Source: Sunxiuqinia sp965230765 (GTDB taxonomy: Bacteria > Bacteroidota > Bacteroidia > Bacteroidales > Prolixibacteraceae). From it: a stretch of DNA of 64,000 nt. Below, in pieces: positions 17,852-27,285 of this stretch. The position numbers and the translations under genes were made by a program. The stretch covers positions 2,046,001 to 2,110,000 of the forward strand of contig CBDDLR010000001.1 in the NCBI GenBank assembly GCA_965230765.1. Direction: 5' to 3'. Every line of letters starts with the position of its first letter. Within the stretch, counting starts at the first letter, position 1. Below the pieces are notes generated by a model that worked only from the letters and a program-made list of their open reading frames with translations, was not told the DNA's origin and searched no databases.

Positions 17852-20800
17852 ATGAAGAAGATAGTTCAACTCATTACTTCCTTGCCCTTTATGGGCTTTT
17901 TGTTGTTAATACTGGCTTTTGCTATGGCTATTGCCACATTTGTTGAAAGCAATTACGGGACACCAGCCGCCAAAGCATTGATATACAATACTCACTGGTT
18001 TGAATTAATATTTTTGCTTTTAGGGGTAAACCTGGTTTATAACTTTATCCGGTTTAAAAACTATAAGTTGCAGAAACTTTCTGTGGGAATATTTCACATT
18101 TCGTTTATCCTAATTGTGATTGGAGCGGCAATTACCCGATACATTAGTTATGAAGGGATGATGCACATCCGTGAAGGAAACAGCTCAAGCCAGATTGTTT
18201 CAACCGAATCATTTTTAAAAGCGAAAGTTGGCGATCAGGAAGTAGAAGATGATGTTATTTTTTCTGAAATAAGTTACAAGCAGTTTTCTGAAAAAATTGA
18301 AGCGGAAGGGAAGCAGTTTTCGGTAAAATCAGTTGGATTTGTAAAAAGTGCAGTGCGTACACCCGTTGAACATCCAACCGGGTCGCCGCTGGTCGATTTT
18401 GTTGTATCTGCGGGGCAAGGCATGCAGCCATTTAGCTTTCATCAGGGAGAAATGGTCAACCTGGGTGTTGCAACAGTTGGTTTTAACCCAAATGCAGATA
18501 TCCGATTTGTTGTTGAAGATGATGTGTTGTTTATTGAGACAGATATTGATTTGCAGATACGAAGTATGGCAGGCGGAGAACCCGGTTTATTGGCAGCTGG
18601 GCAACGCGAACAGGTAAAGGTTATGCATTTGTATGCTTTTGATAATTACATGGTTTTGGTGAAACGATACTATCCCAAAGCCATTTTACGGGTGAACCGT
18701 GATGCATCTGGCAATTCTTCTGAAGATGCTGTAATTGTTGAAGTGTCTGATGGTCAGCGAAAAACTTCGGTTAATGTATTTGGCAGGGCTGGCAGAGTTG
18801 GTGAACCAACCTCTGTGTCCTTTGGGAATACCACTATTGAACTCACTTATGGCTCAGAACCAGTGAAAATTCCATTCGCACTACGGTTGAAAGATTTTCA
18901 ATTGGAACGGTATATTGGTTCAGAAAGCCCTTCCTCATTTGCCAGCGAAATTGAACTTATTGATGAAGAGCGTGGCATTAATCGGGATGTGAGAATTTTT
19001 ATGAATAACACACTGAAATACCGGGGATATCGTTTTTACCAGTCGTCCTATGATCAGGATGAGTTGGGGACTGTCCTTTCGGTTAATAAAGATTTTCTGG
19101 GGACACTGGTTACATACATTGGTTACTTCCTAATGACCGTTGGGATGATTTGGGCACTGATTAATAAAAATACCTATTTCTCTCAGTTGGTAAGGCATTT
19201 AAAAGAATTGAATAAAAAGAAAATAGCTACAATACTCATTTTTGGATTCTTTTTGTTTGGAGGTAAAGCTCATGCAAATGATGCTGCAACCGCTGGAATC
19301 CCAAGATTAGAAGAGCAGATTGTATCTGATTTTTCTGAATTATGGGTACACGGGCGAGATGGACGAATAGAACCCATGTCGACCTTATCCAGTGAAATTC
19401 TTCGAAAACTTACTCGTAAGTCATCCTTCAACGGAATGTCTGCAGATGAGGTTGTGCTGAGCATGAAACTTTATCCGGATTTATGGAAGACTGTTTCATT
19501 CCTAAAAATAAACAAGGAAGTTGCAGCTGAATTGAAGATCACCACTAAGTATGCTTCCATTTCAGAAATGTTTGATATCAATGGACATTATCGCATTTCC
19601 GATCAGGTGAAAGCCGCCTATGGCAAAATGCCTGCTTTCCGAAATAAGCTGGACAAAGCATACATTGCAATTGATGAGCGGGTGAATATTTCTTTTATGA
19701 TATTTAATGGAAATATGCTAACGTTTTTTCCACCTGTTGATCAGTCAGACGCCTGGTGGCATGCGGAGAGCAAGCCAATTGGTTTGCCAGCAGCCGATTC
19801 GTTATTTGTTAACCGTAGTTTCGACTTGTTGGTTGAATCCATGCATCCTTCAAGCGAGCTTGAGCCAAGGCAAATATTGTCAACTATTGCAGCGTTCCAG
19901 GAAAAGTTTGGTGCAGAAATCCTGCCTTCAACAAAGAAAAAATCAGCAGAGATTTTCTATAATGAATTTAATCCGCTTAAACGGATTTTTCCATGGTATT
20001 TGGCAGTGAGTTTTGTATTGGTGTTTATCATGTTCATCAATATTTTCAGACAAAGGGCAATGCATGCGTTAACCCGGCAAATTTTTACAGGATTGATATT
20101 CCTGATATTTATTATTCATACTGGAGGCTTGATCCTACGTTGGTATATTTCTGGTCATGCGCCATGGAGTAATGGTTACGAGTCGATGGTGTATGTTGCC
20201 TGGGCAGCTATGCTAGCTGGTTTTATTTTTGGGCGAAAATATCCACTGGTTATTGGTACTGCGGCTTTTTTAACCGGGCTAACTTTGTTTGTAGCGCACC
20301 TAAACTGGATGAATCCAGAGATCACGAACCTGGTTCCGGTGTTAAAATCCTACTGGTTATTAATTCACGTTGCCATTATCACTGCCAGCTACGGGTTTAT
20401 TGGGCTGAGTGCTTTTCTTGGTTTATTAGTACTGGTTTTGTATGCCATTATGAATCGTAAAAACCGAAATAATATCGATCATTTTATTGAGCAGTTAACA
20501 ACTATCAGTGAAATGTCGGCAACACTCGGTTTGTACATGCTTACTATAGGTACATTCCTTGGTGGTGTTTGGGCCAACGAAAGCTGGGGCCGTTACTGGG
20601 GATGGGATCCTAAAGAAACCTGGGCATTGATTACCGTATTAATTTACGCTTTTGTGGTGCACATGCGTTTAATTCCGTCATTGAAAGGAAGGTACAACTA
20701 TAATTTGGCGACTGTAATTGGGTTTACTTCCGTGCTAATGACCTACTTTGGGGTAAACTATTTCCTTTCAGGATTACACTCATACGGTAAGGGAAGTGCT

Positions 20801-20902
20801 GACGGTGTTCACTGGGCTGTTTATGTATCAGGAGGATTAATTGCCTTGTTGGTATTCATTTCTTACACCAAGTTTAAAAAATTTGAAGAAGTGACGGAAT
20901 AG
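17852..20902 (+). CDS. Cytochrome c biogenesis CcsB/CcsA (ResB-ResC) fusion
   Basis: A 1016-residue membrane protein that joins both halves of the system II haem export/ligation complex. The N-terminal part (about 1-480) is ResB/CcsB-like, with TM helices near 10-30, 48-68 and 78-98, a large periplasmic domain and a TM helix near 425-445. The C-terminal part (about 700-1010) is CcsA-like with a WWD haem-binding signature (WGRYWGWDPKETW, near residue 911) and flanking histidines. Such fusions occur in Epsilonproteobacteria and many Bacteroidota. It attaches haem to c-type apocytochromes at the periplasmic face. No other cytochrome genes are in the window. Confidence 0.92.
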   Translation: MKKIVQLITSLPFMGFLLLILAFAMAIATFVESNYGTPAAKALIYNTHWFELIFLLLGVNLVYNFIRFKNYKLQKLSVGIFHISFILIVIGAAITRYISYEGMMHIREGNSSSQIVSTESFLKAKVGDQEVEDDVIFSEISYKQFSEKIEAEGKQFSVKSVGFVKSAVRTPVEHPTGSPLVDFVVSAGQGMQPFSFHQGEMVNLGVATVGFNPNADIRFVVEDDVLFIETDIDLQIRSMAGGEPGLLAAGQREQVKVMHLYAFDNYMVLVKRYYPKAILRVNRDASGNSSEDAVIVEVSDGQRKTSVNVFGRAGRVGEPTSVSFGNTTIELTYGSEPVKIPFALRLKDFQLERYIGSESPSSFASEIELIDEERGINRDVRIFMNNTLKYRGYRFYQSSYDQDELGTVLSVNKDFLGTLVTYIGYFLMTVGMIWALINKNTYFSQLVRHLKELNKKKIATILIFGFFLFGGKAHANDAATAGIPRLEEQIVSDFSELWVHGRDGRIEPMSTLSSEILRKLTRKSSFNGMSADEVVLSMKLYPDLWKTVSFLKINKEVAAELKITTKYASISEMFDINGHYRISDQVKAAYGKMPAFRNKLDKAYIAIDERVNISFMIFNGNMLTFFPPVDQSDAWWHAESKPIGLPAADSLFVNRSFDLLVESMHPSSELEPRQILSTIAAFQEKFGAEILPSTKKKSAEIFYNEFNPLKRIFPWYLAVSFVLVFIMFINIFRQRAMHALTRQIFTGLIFLIFIIHTGGLILRWYISGHAPWSNGYESMVYVAWAAMLAGFIFGRKYPLVIGTAAFLTGLTLFVAHLNWMNPEITNLVPVLKSYWLLIHVAIITASYGFIGLSAFLGLLVLVLYAIMNRKNRNNIDHFIEQLTTISEMSATLGLYMLTIGTFLGGVWANESWGRYWGWDPKETWALITVLIYAFVVHMRLIPSLKGRYNYNLATVIGFTSVLMTYFGVNYFLSGLHSYGKGSADGVHWAVYVSGGLIALLVFISYTKFKKFEEVTE

Positions 20903-21041
20903 AACAATCTGGTTGATTAGTCGACTTTGTGTTTTGTAACTGACAGGTATTCAGTGCTTTATATTTATTTAGAGAATTTCTAAATAAACTAACCCTTTTC
21001 TAGGAGATATTTATTCACAACAATTCTCATCTTCAAAATAT

Positions 21042-21049
21042 TATATTTG
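21042..21049 (+). promoter_or_regulatory. Candidate promoter (-7 element) for the acyl-CoA synthetase
   Basis: TATATTTG matches TAnnTTTG and lies 34 bp before the ATG. No clear -33 TTG is seen. Confidence 0.45.
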
Positions 21050-21083
21050 CCTGGTTAAAAGGGTATAAATCAAATTTTACTTC

Positions 21084-22946
21084 ATGGGTACTGACGTTAG
21101 AAGGACGTTTGATCTGTTAGATCGTTATGCTGAAAACTTTCCCCGCCCTGATGCATTGGGAGGTAAAAATGGTAATGGCTGGTACACGTATTCAACCAGT
21201 GAGTACAAACAAAATTCAGAACTTTTTGCTTTAGGGATGATGGTCCTCGGGCTGGAAAAAGGCGATAAAGTTGCAACAGTAACTACCAATCGTCCGGAGT
21301 GGAATTTTGCTGATATGGGATTGGCGATGGGTGGTTTTATTCACGTGCCTATTTATCCAACTATTGGAGAAGAGGAGTATCGTTACATCCTCGAGCATGC
21401 TGAGGTAAAATACATTCTGGCAGGTGATAAAAAGCTTTGTGAAAAGTTATATCCCTTGGTTGATGAGATTGATTCTATACAAGGTATTTATAGTTTTGAA
21501 GAGATAGACAGTTGTAGTAACTACAAGAAAATACTGGAACTTGGAGAAAAAAATAAAGCTGAATTTGAGCCGGAACTTAACAAACGTAAATCATCTATTG
21601 ACCCGGATGAAATAGCTACACTGATTTATACTTCTGGAACAACTGGTGTCCCTAAAGGGGTGATGCTTTCGCATACCAATTTGGTAGCCAACTTTTCCGA
21701 GCATGTGAAGAACCACGAGCTAGGTGAGAAGCATAAAGCCATTTCATTTCTTCCACTTTGCCATGTATACGAGCGTAGTATGAATTATCATTTTCAATAC
21801 AAAGGAATTGGTGTTTATTATGTGGGGAATTTAGCGGGTATTATGCCTGCCGTAAAAGAAATTCAGCCGGATATGTTTAACTCTGTTCCCCGATTGTTGG
21901 AAAGGATTTATGATGGTTTGGTTTCACGCGGAAAAGATTTGGACGGGATAAAGCGTGTAATTTATTTCTGGGCACTGAACCGCACCCGAAAATTTCGCTA
22001 TAACAAAAAGTTTAACCCCTTTTACTTATTGGGAAACCGCATAGCTGATAAGTTGATTTATTCGAAATGGAGGGAAGCCTTTGGTGGGCAATTGAAAATT
22101 ATTGTTTCAGGCGGAGCAGCTTTGCAGCCACGCATTGCACAGTTACTCGGTGCAGCAAGAATATATACGCTTGAAGGGTATGGATTGACCGAAACTTCAC
22201 CCGTAATTGCAGTAAATAATCTGACAACACGGGAAATGAAAATTGGTACGGTTGGACCAGTTCTTCCAGGAATGCAGGTCAAAATTGCTGATGATGGCGA
22301 AATATTGTGTAAAGGCCCCTGTGTAATGAAAGGCTACTACAAGGCTCCTGAATTAACAAAGGAAGTTCTTACTGAAGATGGCTGGTTCCATACTGGTGAT
22401 ATTGGTGTTTTGGAAGAGGGGAAGTATCTGAAGATTACCGATCGCAAAAAAGAGATGTTCAAATTATCGGGAGGTAAATATATTGCTCCTCAAATGATCG
22501 AGAACAAACTGAAAGAATCATTCTTTATTGAACAGGCCATGATTATTGGCGATAACGAAAAGTTTGCAAGTTCATTGATTTCACCAAACTTTGAGTATCT
22601 GCACGATTGGTGCTCGAAGCATAAAATCCATTTTCGCGATAACGAGGAACTTATTCAAAAAGAGGAAGTGGTTGCTCAATATCGAAAAGAAGTGAATATC
22701 ATCAACAAAACACTGGGCGATCATGAGGAAATTAAGCGTTTCAGATTGGTTTGTGAAGAATGGACACCTCAGTCTGGGGAATTGTCTCCAACGTTGAAAT
22801 TGAAACGAAACTTCGTTGGCAAGAAATACCAACACATCATTGAAGATATTTATTCTGTTTCGAAACCAACAAATGGAAACGGCGGCTTATTAAAATTGAA
22901 CTTCCGTTTTGATATTAACGAATTAAGGAAAAGGTTGAAGTTTTAG
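21084..22946 (+). CDS. Long-chain acyl-CoA synthetase (AMP-forming)
   Basis: A 620-residue adenylate-forming enzyme that activates fatty acids to acyl-CoA via acyl-AMP. The P-loop motif YTSGTTGVPKG is near residues 181-191, followed by YGLTETSP (near 367) and the DGWFHTGDIG hinge region (near 432). The overall pattern (PIYPTIGEEEYRYILEHAE, NSVPRLLERIYDG) is that of FadD/ACSL proteins. It is monocistronic. Chain-length preference cannot be deduced. Confidence 0.93.
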   Translation: MGTDVRRTFDLLDRYAENFPRPDALGGKNGNGWYTYSTSEYKQNSELFALGMMVLGLEKGDKVATVTTNRPEWNFADMGLAMGGFIHVPIYPTIGEEEYRYILEHAEVKYILAGDKKLCEKLYPLVDEIDSIQGIYSFEEIDSCSNYKKILELGEKNKAEFEPELNKRKSSIDPDEIATLIYTSGTTGVPKGVMLSHTNLVANFSEHVKNHELGEKHKAISFLPLCHVYERSMNYHFQYKGIGVYYVGNLAGIMPAVKEIQPDMFNSVPRLLERIYDGLVSRGKDLDGIKRVIYFWALNRTRKFRYNKKFNPFYLLGNRIADKLIYSKWREAFGGQLKIIVSGGAALQPRIAQLLGAARIYTLEGYGLTETSPVIAVNNLTTREMKIGTVGPVLPGMQVKIADDGEILCKGPCVMKGYYKAPELTKEVLTEDGWFHTGDIGVLEEGKYLKITDRKKEMFKLSGGKYIAPQMIENKLKESFFIEQAMIIGDNEKFASSLISPNFEYLHDWCSKHKIHFRDNEELIQKEEVVAQYRKEVNIINKTLGDHEEIKRFRLVCEEWTPQSGELSPTLKLKRNFVGKKYQHIIEDIYSVSKPTNGNGGLLKLNFRFDINELRKRLKF

Positions 22947-22981
22947 GTATAGCGGTTTTCAATCGTTGATTTAATTAGCAA

Positions 22982-23116
22982 TTAGAAACTTCCGCACCAA
23001 CAGTCTGACCTGTCTTCACGGTTTTTTGTAAAACCTGCTTTTATAGGGTTGTTCAACGTATAAACGATGGCATTCATTAAGTGTTTGTCATTGCGGATTG
23101 TCATGTCAAAACTCTC
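22982..23116 (-). pseudogene. C-terminal remnant of a RAYT-type transposase
   Basis: Minus-strand reading gives about 45 residues beginning ESFDMTIRND, continuing LMNAIVYTLNNPIKAGF and ending at TAA (22982-22984). The ESYD...LNNPVKAG pattern is the C-terminal signature of the larger REP-associated tyrosine transposases. No upstream part survives: the sequence immediately 5' (23117 onward) is the palindromic element at 23131-23318, which may have truncated it. Confidence 0.65.
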
Positions 23117-23130
23117 CTTTTGTTCACAAA

Positions 23131-23318
23131 AACCTTATCATTATTTTCAAAACCTTAGTAGTTCTAAGGTCACCTCATAATTCAACCTTATTAAATCTAT
23201 TGAGATGAGAATAGGATGTGATAATTTGTACACATTCTGTTCCAAAAAATAAGGTTAATAAGGTTGGGGATAGTACAGTTTGTTTTTTCTACTAAGGTTT
23301 TTTGAAACAGATAAGGTT
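23131..23318. mobile_element. Internally deleted non-autonomous derivative of the Y1 transposase element
   Basis: 188 bp with nested terminal inverted repeats: AACCTTAT-N12-AACCTTAGTAG at the left (23131-23161) and CTACTAAGGTT-N11-ATAAGGTT at the right (23289-23318). Inside, 23154-23220 matches the leader and first codons of the 16621-17058 transposase in sense orientation (CACCTCATAATTCAACC, ATTAAATCTAT, GAGATGAGAAT). It then jumps to sequence like the transposase 3' end (AAAAAATAAGGTT...GGTTGGGG). A 15-codon frame (23205-23252) reads MRIGCDNLYT, versus MRIEYNNLYT in the intact protein. Confidence 0.8.
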
Positions 23319-23520
23319 TCTTTTTTGTTATAAACAACCTGATATTTAAACTTTAACTGTTATCGCTTTGATTTGTAAAATACAAGTAAGCCTTCAAAAT
23401 ATAGGGGACAGGTATTTTAAAGGCCTTAAGTAAGGTTGAATGTGCCTATAGTGTTCTTTCTTTTCCATAGGGATGATTTTAATGAGAGGGATGATTTTCA
23501 ATTGCTTGTTTATCTGTAGT

Positions 23521-24030
23521 TTAAAAATCTCCAGACCCACACAATTCATCAACAATGGCAAAAACTACGGGGCACACTTCGCAGTTTTTGTAGGTGAGAT
23601 CAAGTATCTGGAAGAAACGTTTGCGGTCGGTATGTGGATATTCCCTACATGCACGTGGACGGTTTTCATAAACGCAACAGTAGTTGTCTGACATTAAAAA
23701 CGGACAAGGTGTTTCCTTAAACACATAATCGTTATCATCATCCACAAATAAATAGGAATCAATAAACTCGCTGGCCTTCTGTTTGTTTGATTTTGCCAGG
23801 CGCTCAACATCTTTGTCGGTAACAATGGGACTAATGCTTGAGCAGCAGTTGGCACAATCCAGGCAATCAAAATTTTCAAAAGCATTCTGATGCAATTCGT
23901 GTACAACATCATCCAAATTTTTGGGCTTTTTCTTTTTTAATCTTTGAAAAAGGGCGGAAAATTCCTGCCTCCTGTTAGCAGTCATTGCTTTCAGTTCATC
24001 AGGTTTGAAATATGGGATGTTTCCTTCCAT
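23521..24030 (-). CDS. YkgJ-type cysteine cluster (Fe-S/zinc) protein
   Basis: A 169-residue cytosolic protein. The family signature C-x2-C-x2-CC is present (DCLDCANCC, near residues 55-62), followed by CPFL, CCVYENRPRACREYP and a C-x2-C near the C-terminus (CEVC). YkgJ/CxxCxxCC proteins bind a metal centre; their biochemical role is poorly known. The gene overlaps the 3' end of the upstream DMT transporter gene by 32 bp, implying cotranscription and translational coupling. Confidence 0.87.
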   Translation of the reverse strand: MEGNIPYFKPDELKAMTANRRQEFSALFQRLKKKKPKNLDDVVHELHQNAFENFDCLDCANCCSSISPIVTDKDVERLAKSNKQKASEFIDSYLFVDDDNDYVFKETPCPFLMSDNYCCVYENRPRACREYPHTDRKRFFQILDLTYKNCEVCPVVFAIVDELCGSGDF

Positions 24031-24919
24031 TTTTATGTTTTTTCCTTTTTAATTGAGCCAGGAACAGACCTGCAATAACCACACAAATCCCAATGATTTT
24101 TTGTATGCTTAGTTCATCTCCCAGAATAATAAATGCAAGAATAGCAACAAACACTGGAATGGCATTGATAAACATGCTCGATTTATTGATTCCAATATTC
24201 CGAATACTGTAAGTATATAACAAAAATGCCAAAATTGATGCAAAAATGGCCAGCTTAATAATGGCCATAAACGCTTCCTGGTTGAATGGGGTAGCAAATG
24301 TTTTTGAAGCTTCAAAAACCGCCCAGAATGGTAGGAACATAAATATTCCAATGAAGTTCTGATAACTGACAATTGTAAAGCTGTTGTACCTGTTGGCCAG
24401 TTTTTTTAGTATAACTGAATATCCGATGGTTGATAAAACGGCTATAAATTCCAGGGCAATGCCAAGAGGTGAAGCAGAAAACCCAAACGATTTATTGAGA
24501 ACAACCATGCTAACCCCCATAAATGATATGGTCAATCCTAAAATATTGGCCCAGCTTAGTTTTTCTTTGTGGAAATACCAGGCAGCGATGGGGGTAAAAA
24601 GTGGAATGGTTGCCACAATTACTGCAGCTACGGTAGATGAAACATATTTCAATCCATAGCTTTCACCCATAAAATAAAGGAATGGCTCAAAAAATGAGAG
24701 TAAGATCATCCAGCCAATATCTTCTTTTCTTATCTTTTGAAGTTTGCTAATTGACTTTGCAACTACAAACATGATGGCAGATGAGATTGCCAAACGGAGT
24801 AAAATCACGGTCATGGGTTCGTAAGCCTTGTACGCTATTTTAAACCATACAAACGAAAAGCTCCAAAAGAACATGGCAAGCAAGGCTGCGCCATAATATT
24901 TAAGCGTTTGGTTTTTCAT
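23999..24919 (-). CDS. DMT superfamily (EamA) transporter
   Basis: A 306-residue membrane protein with ten hydrophobic segments in two EamA repeats (about 10-140 and 150-290) and a basic C-terminal tail (KRKKHKNGRK). The family exports or exchanges metabolites and amino acids; the substrate cannot be read from sequence. It is upstream of and overlaps the YkgJ-type gene. Confidence 0.88.
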   Translation of the reverse strand: MKNQTLKYYGAALLAMFFWSFSFVWFKIAYKAYEPMTVILLRLAISSAIMFVVAKSISKLQKIRKEDIGWMILLSFFEPFLYFMGESYGLKYVSSTVAAVIVATIPLFTPIAAWYFHKEKLSWANILGLTISFMGVSMVVLNKSFGFSASPLGIALEFIAVLSTIGYSVILKKLANRYNSFTIVSYQNFIGIFMFLPFWAVFEASKTFATPFNQEAFMAIIKLAIFASILAFLLYTYSIRNIGINKSSMFINAIPVFVAILAFIILGDELSIQKIIGICVVIAGLFLAQLKRKKHKNGRKHPIFQT

Positions 24920-25046
24920 CCTGAAAAATATTGAAGGCGCAAAAATAGGGAAAGAAAACTAAAACACGATGCATTGAAAATAGATAGGTTTAATAGATGA
25001 ATGAAATTCATGAACAACACGCCAGGGAAAGACAGTCTGGAAGACC

Positions 25047-25108
25047 GAAGTTGGAAGCTGGAAGGAACACTATGCAGATCGATAAACTTCCAACTTCCCA
25101 CTTCCAGC
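25047..25108. repeat. CTTCCAACTTCC inverted repeat
   Basis: In the 351-bp gap between the DMT gene and the next operon, GAAGTTGGAAGCTGGAAGG (from 25047) faces CTTCCAACTTCCCACTTCC (to 25108). Related CTTCCAGCTTCC-type runs occur near 8455-8490, 49675-49700 and 60308-60335, so this is an interspersed polypurine/polypyrimidine repeat that may also end transcription. No gene is supported in the rest of the gap. Confidence 0.5.
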
Positions 25109-25270
25109 AATATTTAAAAAATATGGAAATTGATAGTAGCTGTATTGAAAATGTGGGGTTTAACCAGTAGCTAGATAATAACGATAAAAAAGAAAGGATG
25201 TCATCCATCAACTGACGGACAACATCCTTAAAGTACGGCTTTTTGAAAACTGACTTATCGGTAAAGCGCA

Positions 25271-25897
25271 CTAAAATTTTCCAAACTTGAATACTAACCC
25301 TGCGGTGAATCCTTTTAAAATATCAGGATCTGTATCCAACATTTCAATATCTGAAGTAAAGCGGTAGCTCCCTGTGATGGCTAGCCTGAAATGACGGGTC
25401 ATATTTAATTCAACTTCAACTGCTGGCTCCAGTACAAAAAATACATCTGAATGTTCATCGTCAGACCACCAATAATCCCAATGATTATGGTCTTCAATAT
25501 AAGAAACACCACCGATCCCAAATAGAATGGGGAAAGATAAATGAACAGGCATTTTTGAGCCAATTATAGGTTCAATAAATAGTCCACCATAGCCACCAGC
25601 CAAATCGTAATCATGATCATCATTGAAAACATTGTCATAGTCAAGGTCATTTACAAACCCGTATCCACCCAGCCCAATTGCAATGGAGTGGTTGATAATC
25701 CAGCCTCCACGTGCTCCGGCTATAAAGGCATCTTTGCCATCAATTTCAGTATAGCCAAATGAAAGTGCCCCGTAGCCCCCGTTCGATCTTCTTTTTGAAA
25801 AAATGGTCGACATTTCATCCGGATCACGGTATTCATCCTGGGAATAACCAAATTGGAAGGCAAAAACAAGAATTAATAAAAGTGCTAATTGTTTCAT
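25271..25897 (-). CDS. Outer-membrane protein, last gene of the ECF sigma operon
   Basis: A 208-residue protein with signal peptide (MKQLALLLILVFAFQFGYSQ). The mature part has many glycine/aromatic alternating strands (GALSFGYTEIDGKDAF, GGYGGLFIEPIIG) and ends in VFKFGKF, consistent with a small beta-barrel. It follows the 167-residue barrel gene at 24 bp and is the last member of the run of genes transcribed from the ECF sigma locus. Function unknown. Confidence 0.75.
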   Translation of the reverse strand: MKQLALLLILVFAFQFGYSQDEYRDPDEMSTIFSKRRSNGGYGALSFGYTEIDGKDAFIAGARGGWIINHSIAIGLGGYGFVNDLDYDNVFNDDHDYDLAGGYGGLFIEPIIGSKMPVHLSFPILFGIGGVSYIEDHNHWDYWWSDDEHSDVFFVLEPAVEVELNMTRHFRLAITGSYRFTSDIEMLDTDPDILKGFTAGLVFKFGKF

Positions 25898-25921
25898 TGT
25901 ATCTCTGTTTAATTGTTTGTT

Positions 25922-26425
25922 TTAGAAAATGTATTTAATAGTAAAGGCAAAATCGAAAGGTTGAATTTGGAAGAAGTTTTTTCCAAAAAGATTGAAGTAC
26001 GGTTTTACCTCAAATCCAATGGATAGTGGGACTTCCCAAAACTCGTATTCAACGGCAGCAAGGCCATCTAAACCTGCAATGGGGCCTGTACGTTTTTCAA
26101 TCCGGTAATAAGGATAATAGCTTTCTCTCGGATCATAAGCATTCCAACGTTCGTAGCCAACATGTGCACCGAAACCATAAATAAAGTTTAACTGGTCGGA
26201 AAAATCGAACATCCCCGGGTTATGAAATTCCTTCATTCCTGTTAATTGAATCCCACTTCTCCTGAAACTTAATAATGCTTTGTATGAAACAAAATCATTA
26301 GCAAATGCCCGGTACTCAAATCCTGAGGAAATACCACCTCTAATACCGATTTCCTGAGTGTGGTTTTGTGCCGAAGCGCAAAAGAAAGCGAGTGACAGAA
26401 GCGTAAAAATGACAAATTTATTCAT
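25922..26425 (-). CDS. Small outer-membrane beta-barrel protein
   Basis: A 167-residue protein with signal peptide (residues 1-19, ending CASAQ). Short amphipathic strands and a terminal aromatic residue (FTIKYIF) indicate an outer-membrane barrel of about eight strands. It lies 14 bp downstream of the head-GIN gene and 24 bp upstream of the next envelope gene, so the three are likely one transcript. Function unknown. Confidence 0.75.
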   Translation of the reverse strand: MNKFVIFTLLSLAFFCASAQNHTQEIGIRGGISSGFEYRAFANDFVSYKALLSFRRSGIQLTGMKEFHNPGMFDFSDQLNFIYGFGAHVGYERWNAYDPRESYYPYYRIEKRTGPIAGLDGLAAVEYEFWEVPLSIGFEVKPYFNLFGKNFFQIQPFDFAFTIKYIF

Positions 26426-26439
26426 AGGGTTTTTAGTTA

Positions 26440-27159
26440 TTAATTATCATCAATTACTTTACCTGAGCCACTGATACGGCTTTGAATATCAGGAGTGTTA
26501 ACAAATAATACGTCTCCGCTTCCCGAAATGCTAACATCCAATCTTCGTTCAACATTTACATAAGCATCTCCACTACCCGAAATTTTTACATCGCAATATT
26601 GTTGAAGTAAATCGTATGAGAGAATTTTTCCGGAACCGCTAATGCCCATGTCTGTTTCAACAGTTTCTCCTGAAAGGATGACTTTGCCTGAACCTGAAAT
26701 ACGAACACCGACTTCGCGTGCAAAAACTTCACTTTCAATTTCGCCTGAACCAGATAAATGTGCCGAGAAGTGATCGACTTCAAAAGTGCCTGTTCTGATT
26801 TTACCACTACCGCTTAATCTTGCTTCGTTCAAGCGAGGCATGGTAATTAGAACCTGCATTGGATGGTGATAGTGAAGACTATGTCCGGTTTGTGTACGGA
26901 TTTTTAGTTTGTCGTTGTCCACATCGGTAACAATGTATTCCAGAAGGTTGTCTTCTGCCGTTACTTCAATACTATATTCCTCTCCGTAAATTACATCGAC
27001 AATAAAAGGGCCGCTGGATTGAATTTCATCAAAATAAGAGGCCCAGCGTGATTCTGTGGCAACAATTCCGTTCCCGTTGATACTGTAATCTTCCCAGCAG
27101 GAAGACAAACTGAATGCCAGTGCCAGTGTGAGCACAAGGCTAAGTTTTGTTCGTTTCAT
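26440..27159 (-). CDS. Head-GIN (DUF2807) lipoprotein
   Basis: A 239-residue lipoprotein. A signal peptide ends with lipobox LSSC (Cys21). The body is a right-handed beta-helix made of repeated S-G-S-G-K/E turns (LSGSGKIRTG, LSGSGEIESE, ISGSGKVILS, ISGSGDAYVN), the GIN domain signature of Bacteroidota putative adhesins. A near-perfect copy of the candidate ECF promoter found before the sigma gene lies 61 bp upstream of its start, so it can be transcribed separately from the sigma/anti-sigma genes. The molecular function of GIN proteins is unknown. Confidence 0.9.
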   Translation of the reverse strand: MKRTKLSLVLTLALAFSLSSCWEDYSINGNGIVATESRWASYFDEIQSSGPFIVDVIYGEEYSIEVTAEDNLLEYIVTDVDNDKLKIRTQTGHSLHYHHPMQVLITMPRLNEARLSGSGKIRTGTFEVDHFSAHLSGSGEIESEVFAREVGVRISGSGKVILSGETVETDMGISGSGKILSYDLLQQYCDVKISGSGDAYVNVERRLDVSISGSGDVLFVNTPDIQSRISGSGKVIDDN

Positions 27160-27219
27160 GACTTTTTCTGTTTAATGGTTTTCTGTTTCTCAAGCTTGTT
27201 TGTTTCCTGTTTTCTGTTC

Positions 27220-27249
27220 TTATTGACAAGCTTTTAAGACAAGGGTTGC
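27220..27249 (-). promoter_or_regulatory. Candidate ECF sigma promoter before the head-GIN gene
   Basis: Read on the minus strand: GCAACC (27249-27244), 16-nt spacer, GTCAATAA (27227-27220). The extended match to 29471-29500 includes TTGCAACCC, CTTGTCAATAA and a downstream GAAAACAG. GCAACC plus GTC at 16 nt fits general ECF promoter architecture. Confidence 0.7.
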
Positions 27250-27285
27250 AATATTCGTGCAAAAAATTATGAAGCAGTTAAGAAA

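Noticed and set aside
25008..25271. Minus-strand 87-codon frame before the DMT gene
   Set aside because: It runs through an interspersed CTTCC-type inverted repeat and shows no protein-like conservation pattern.
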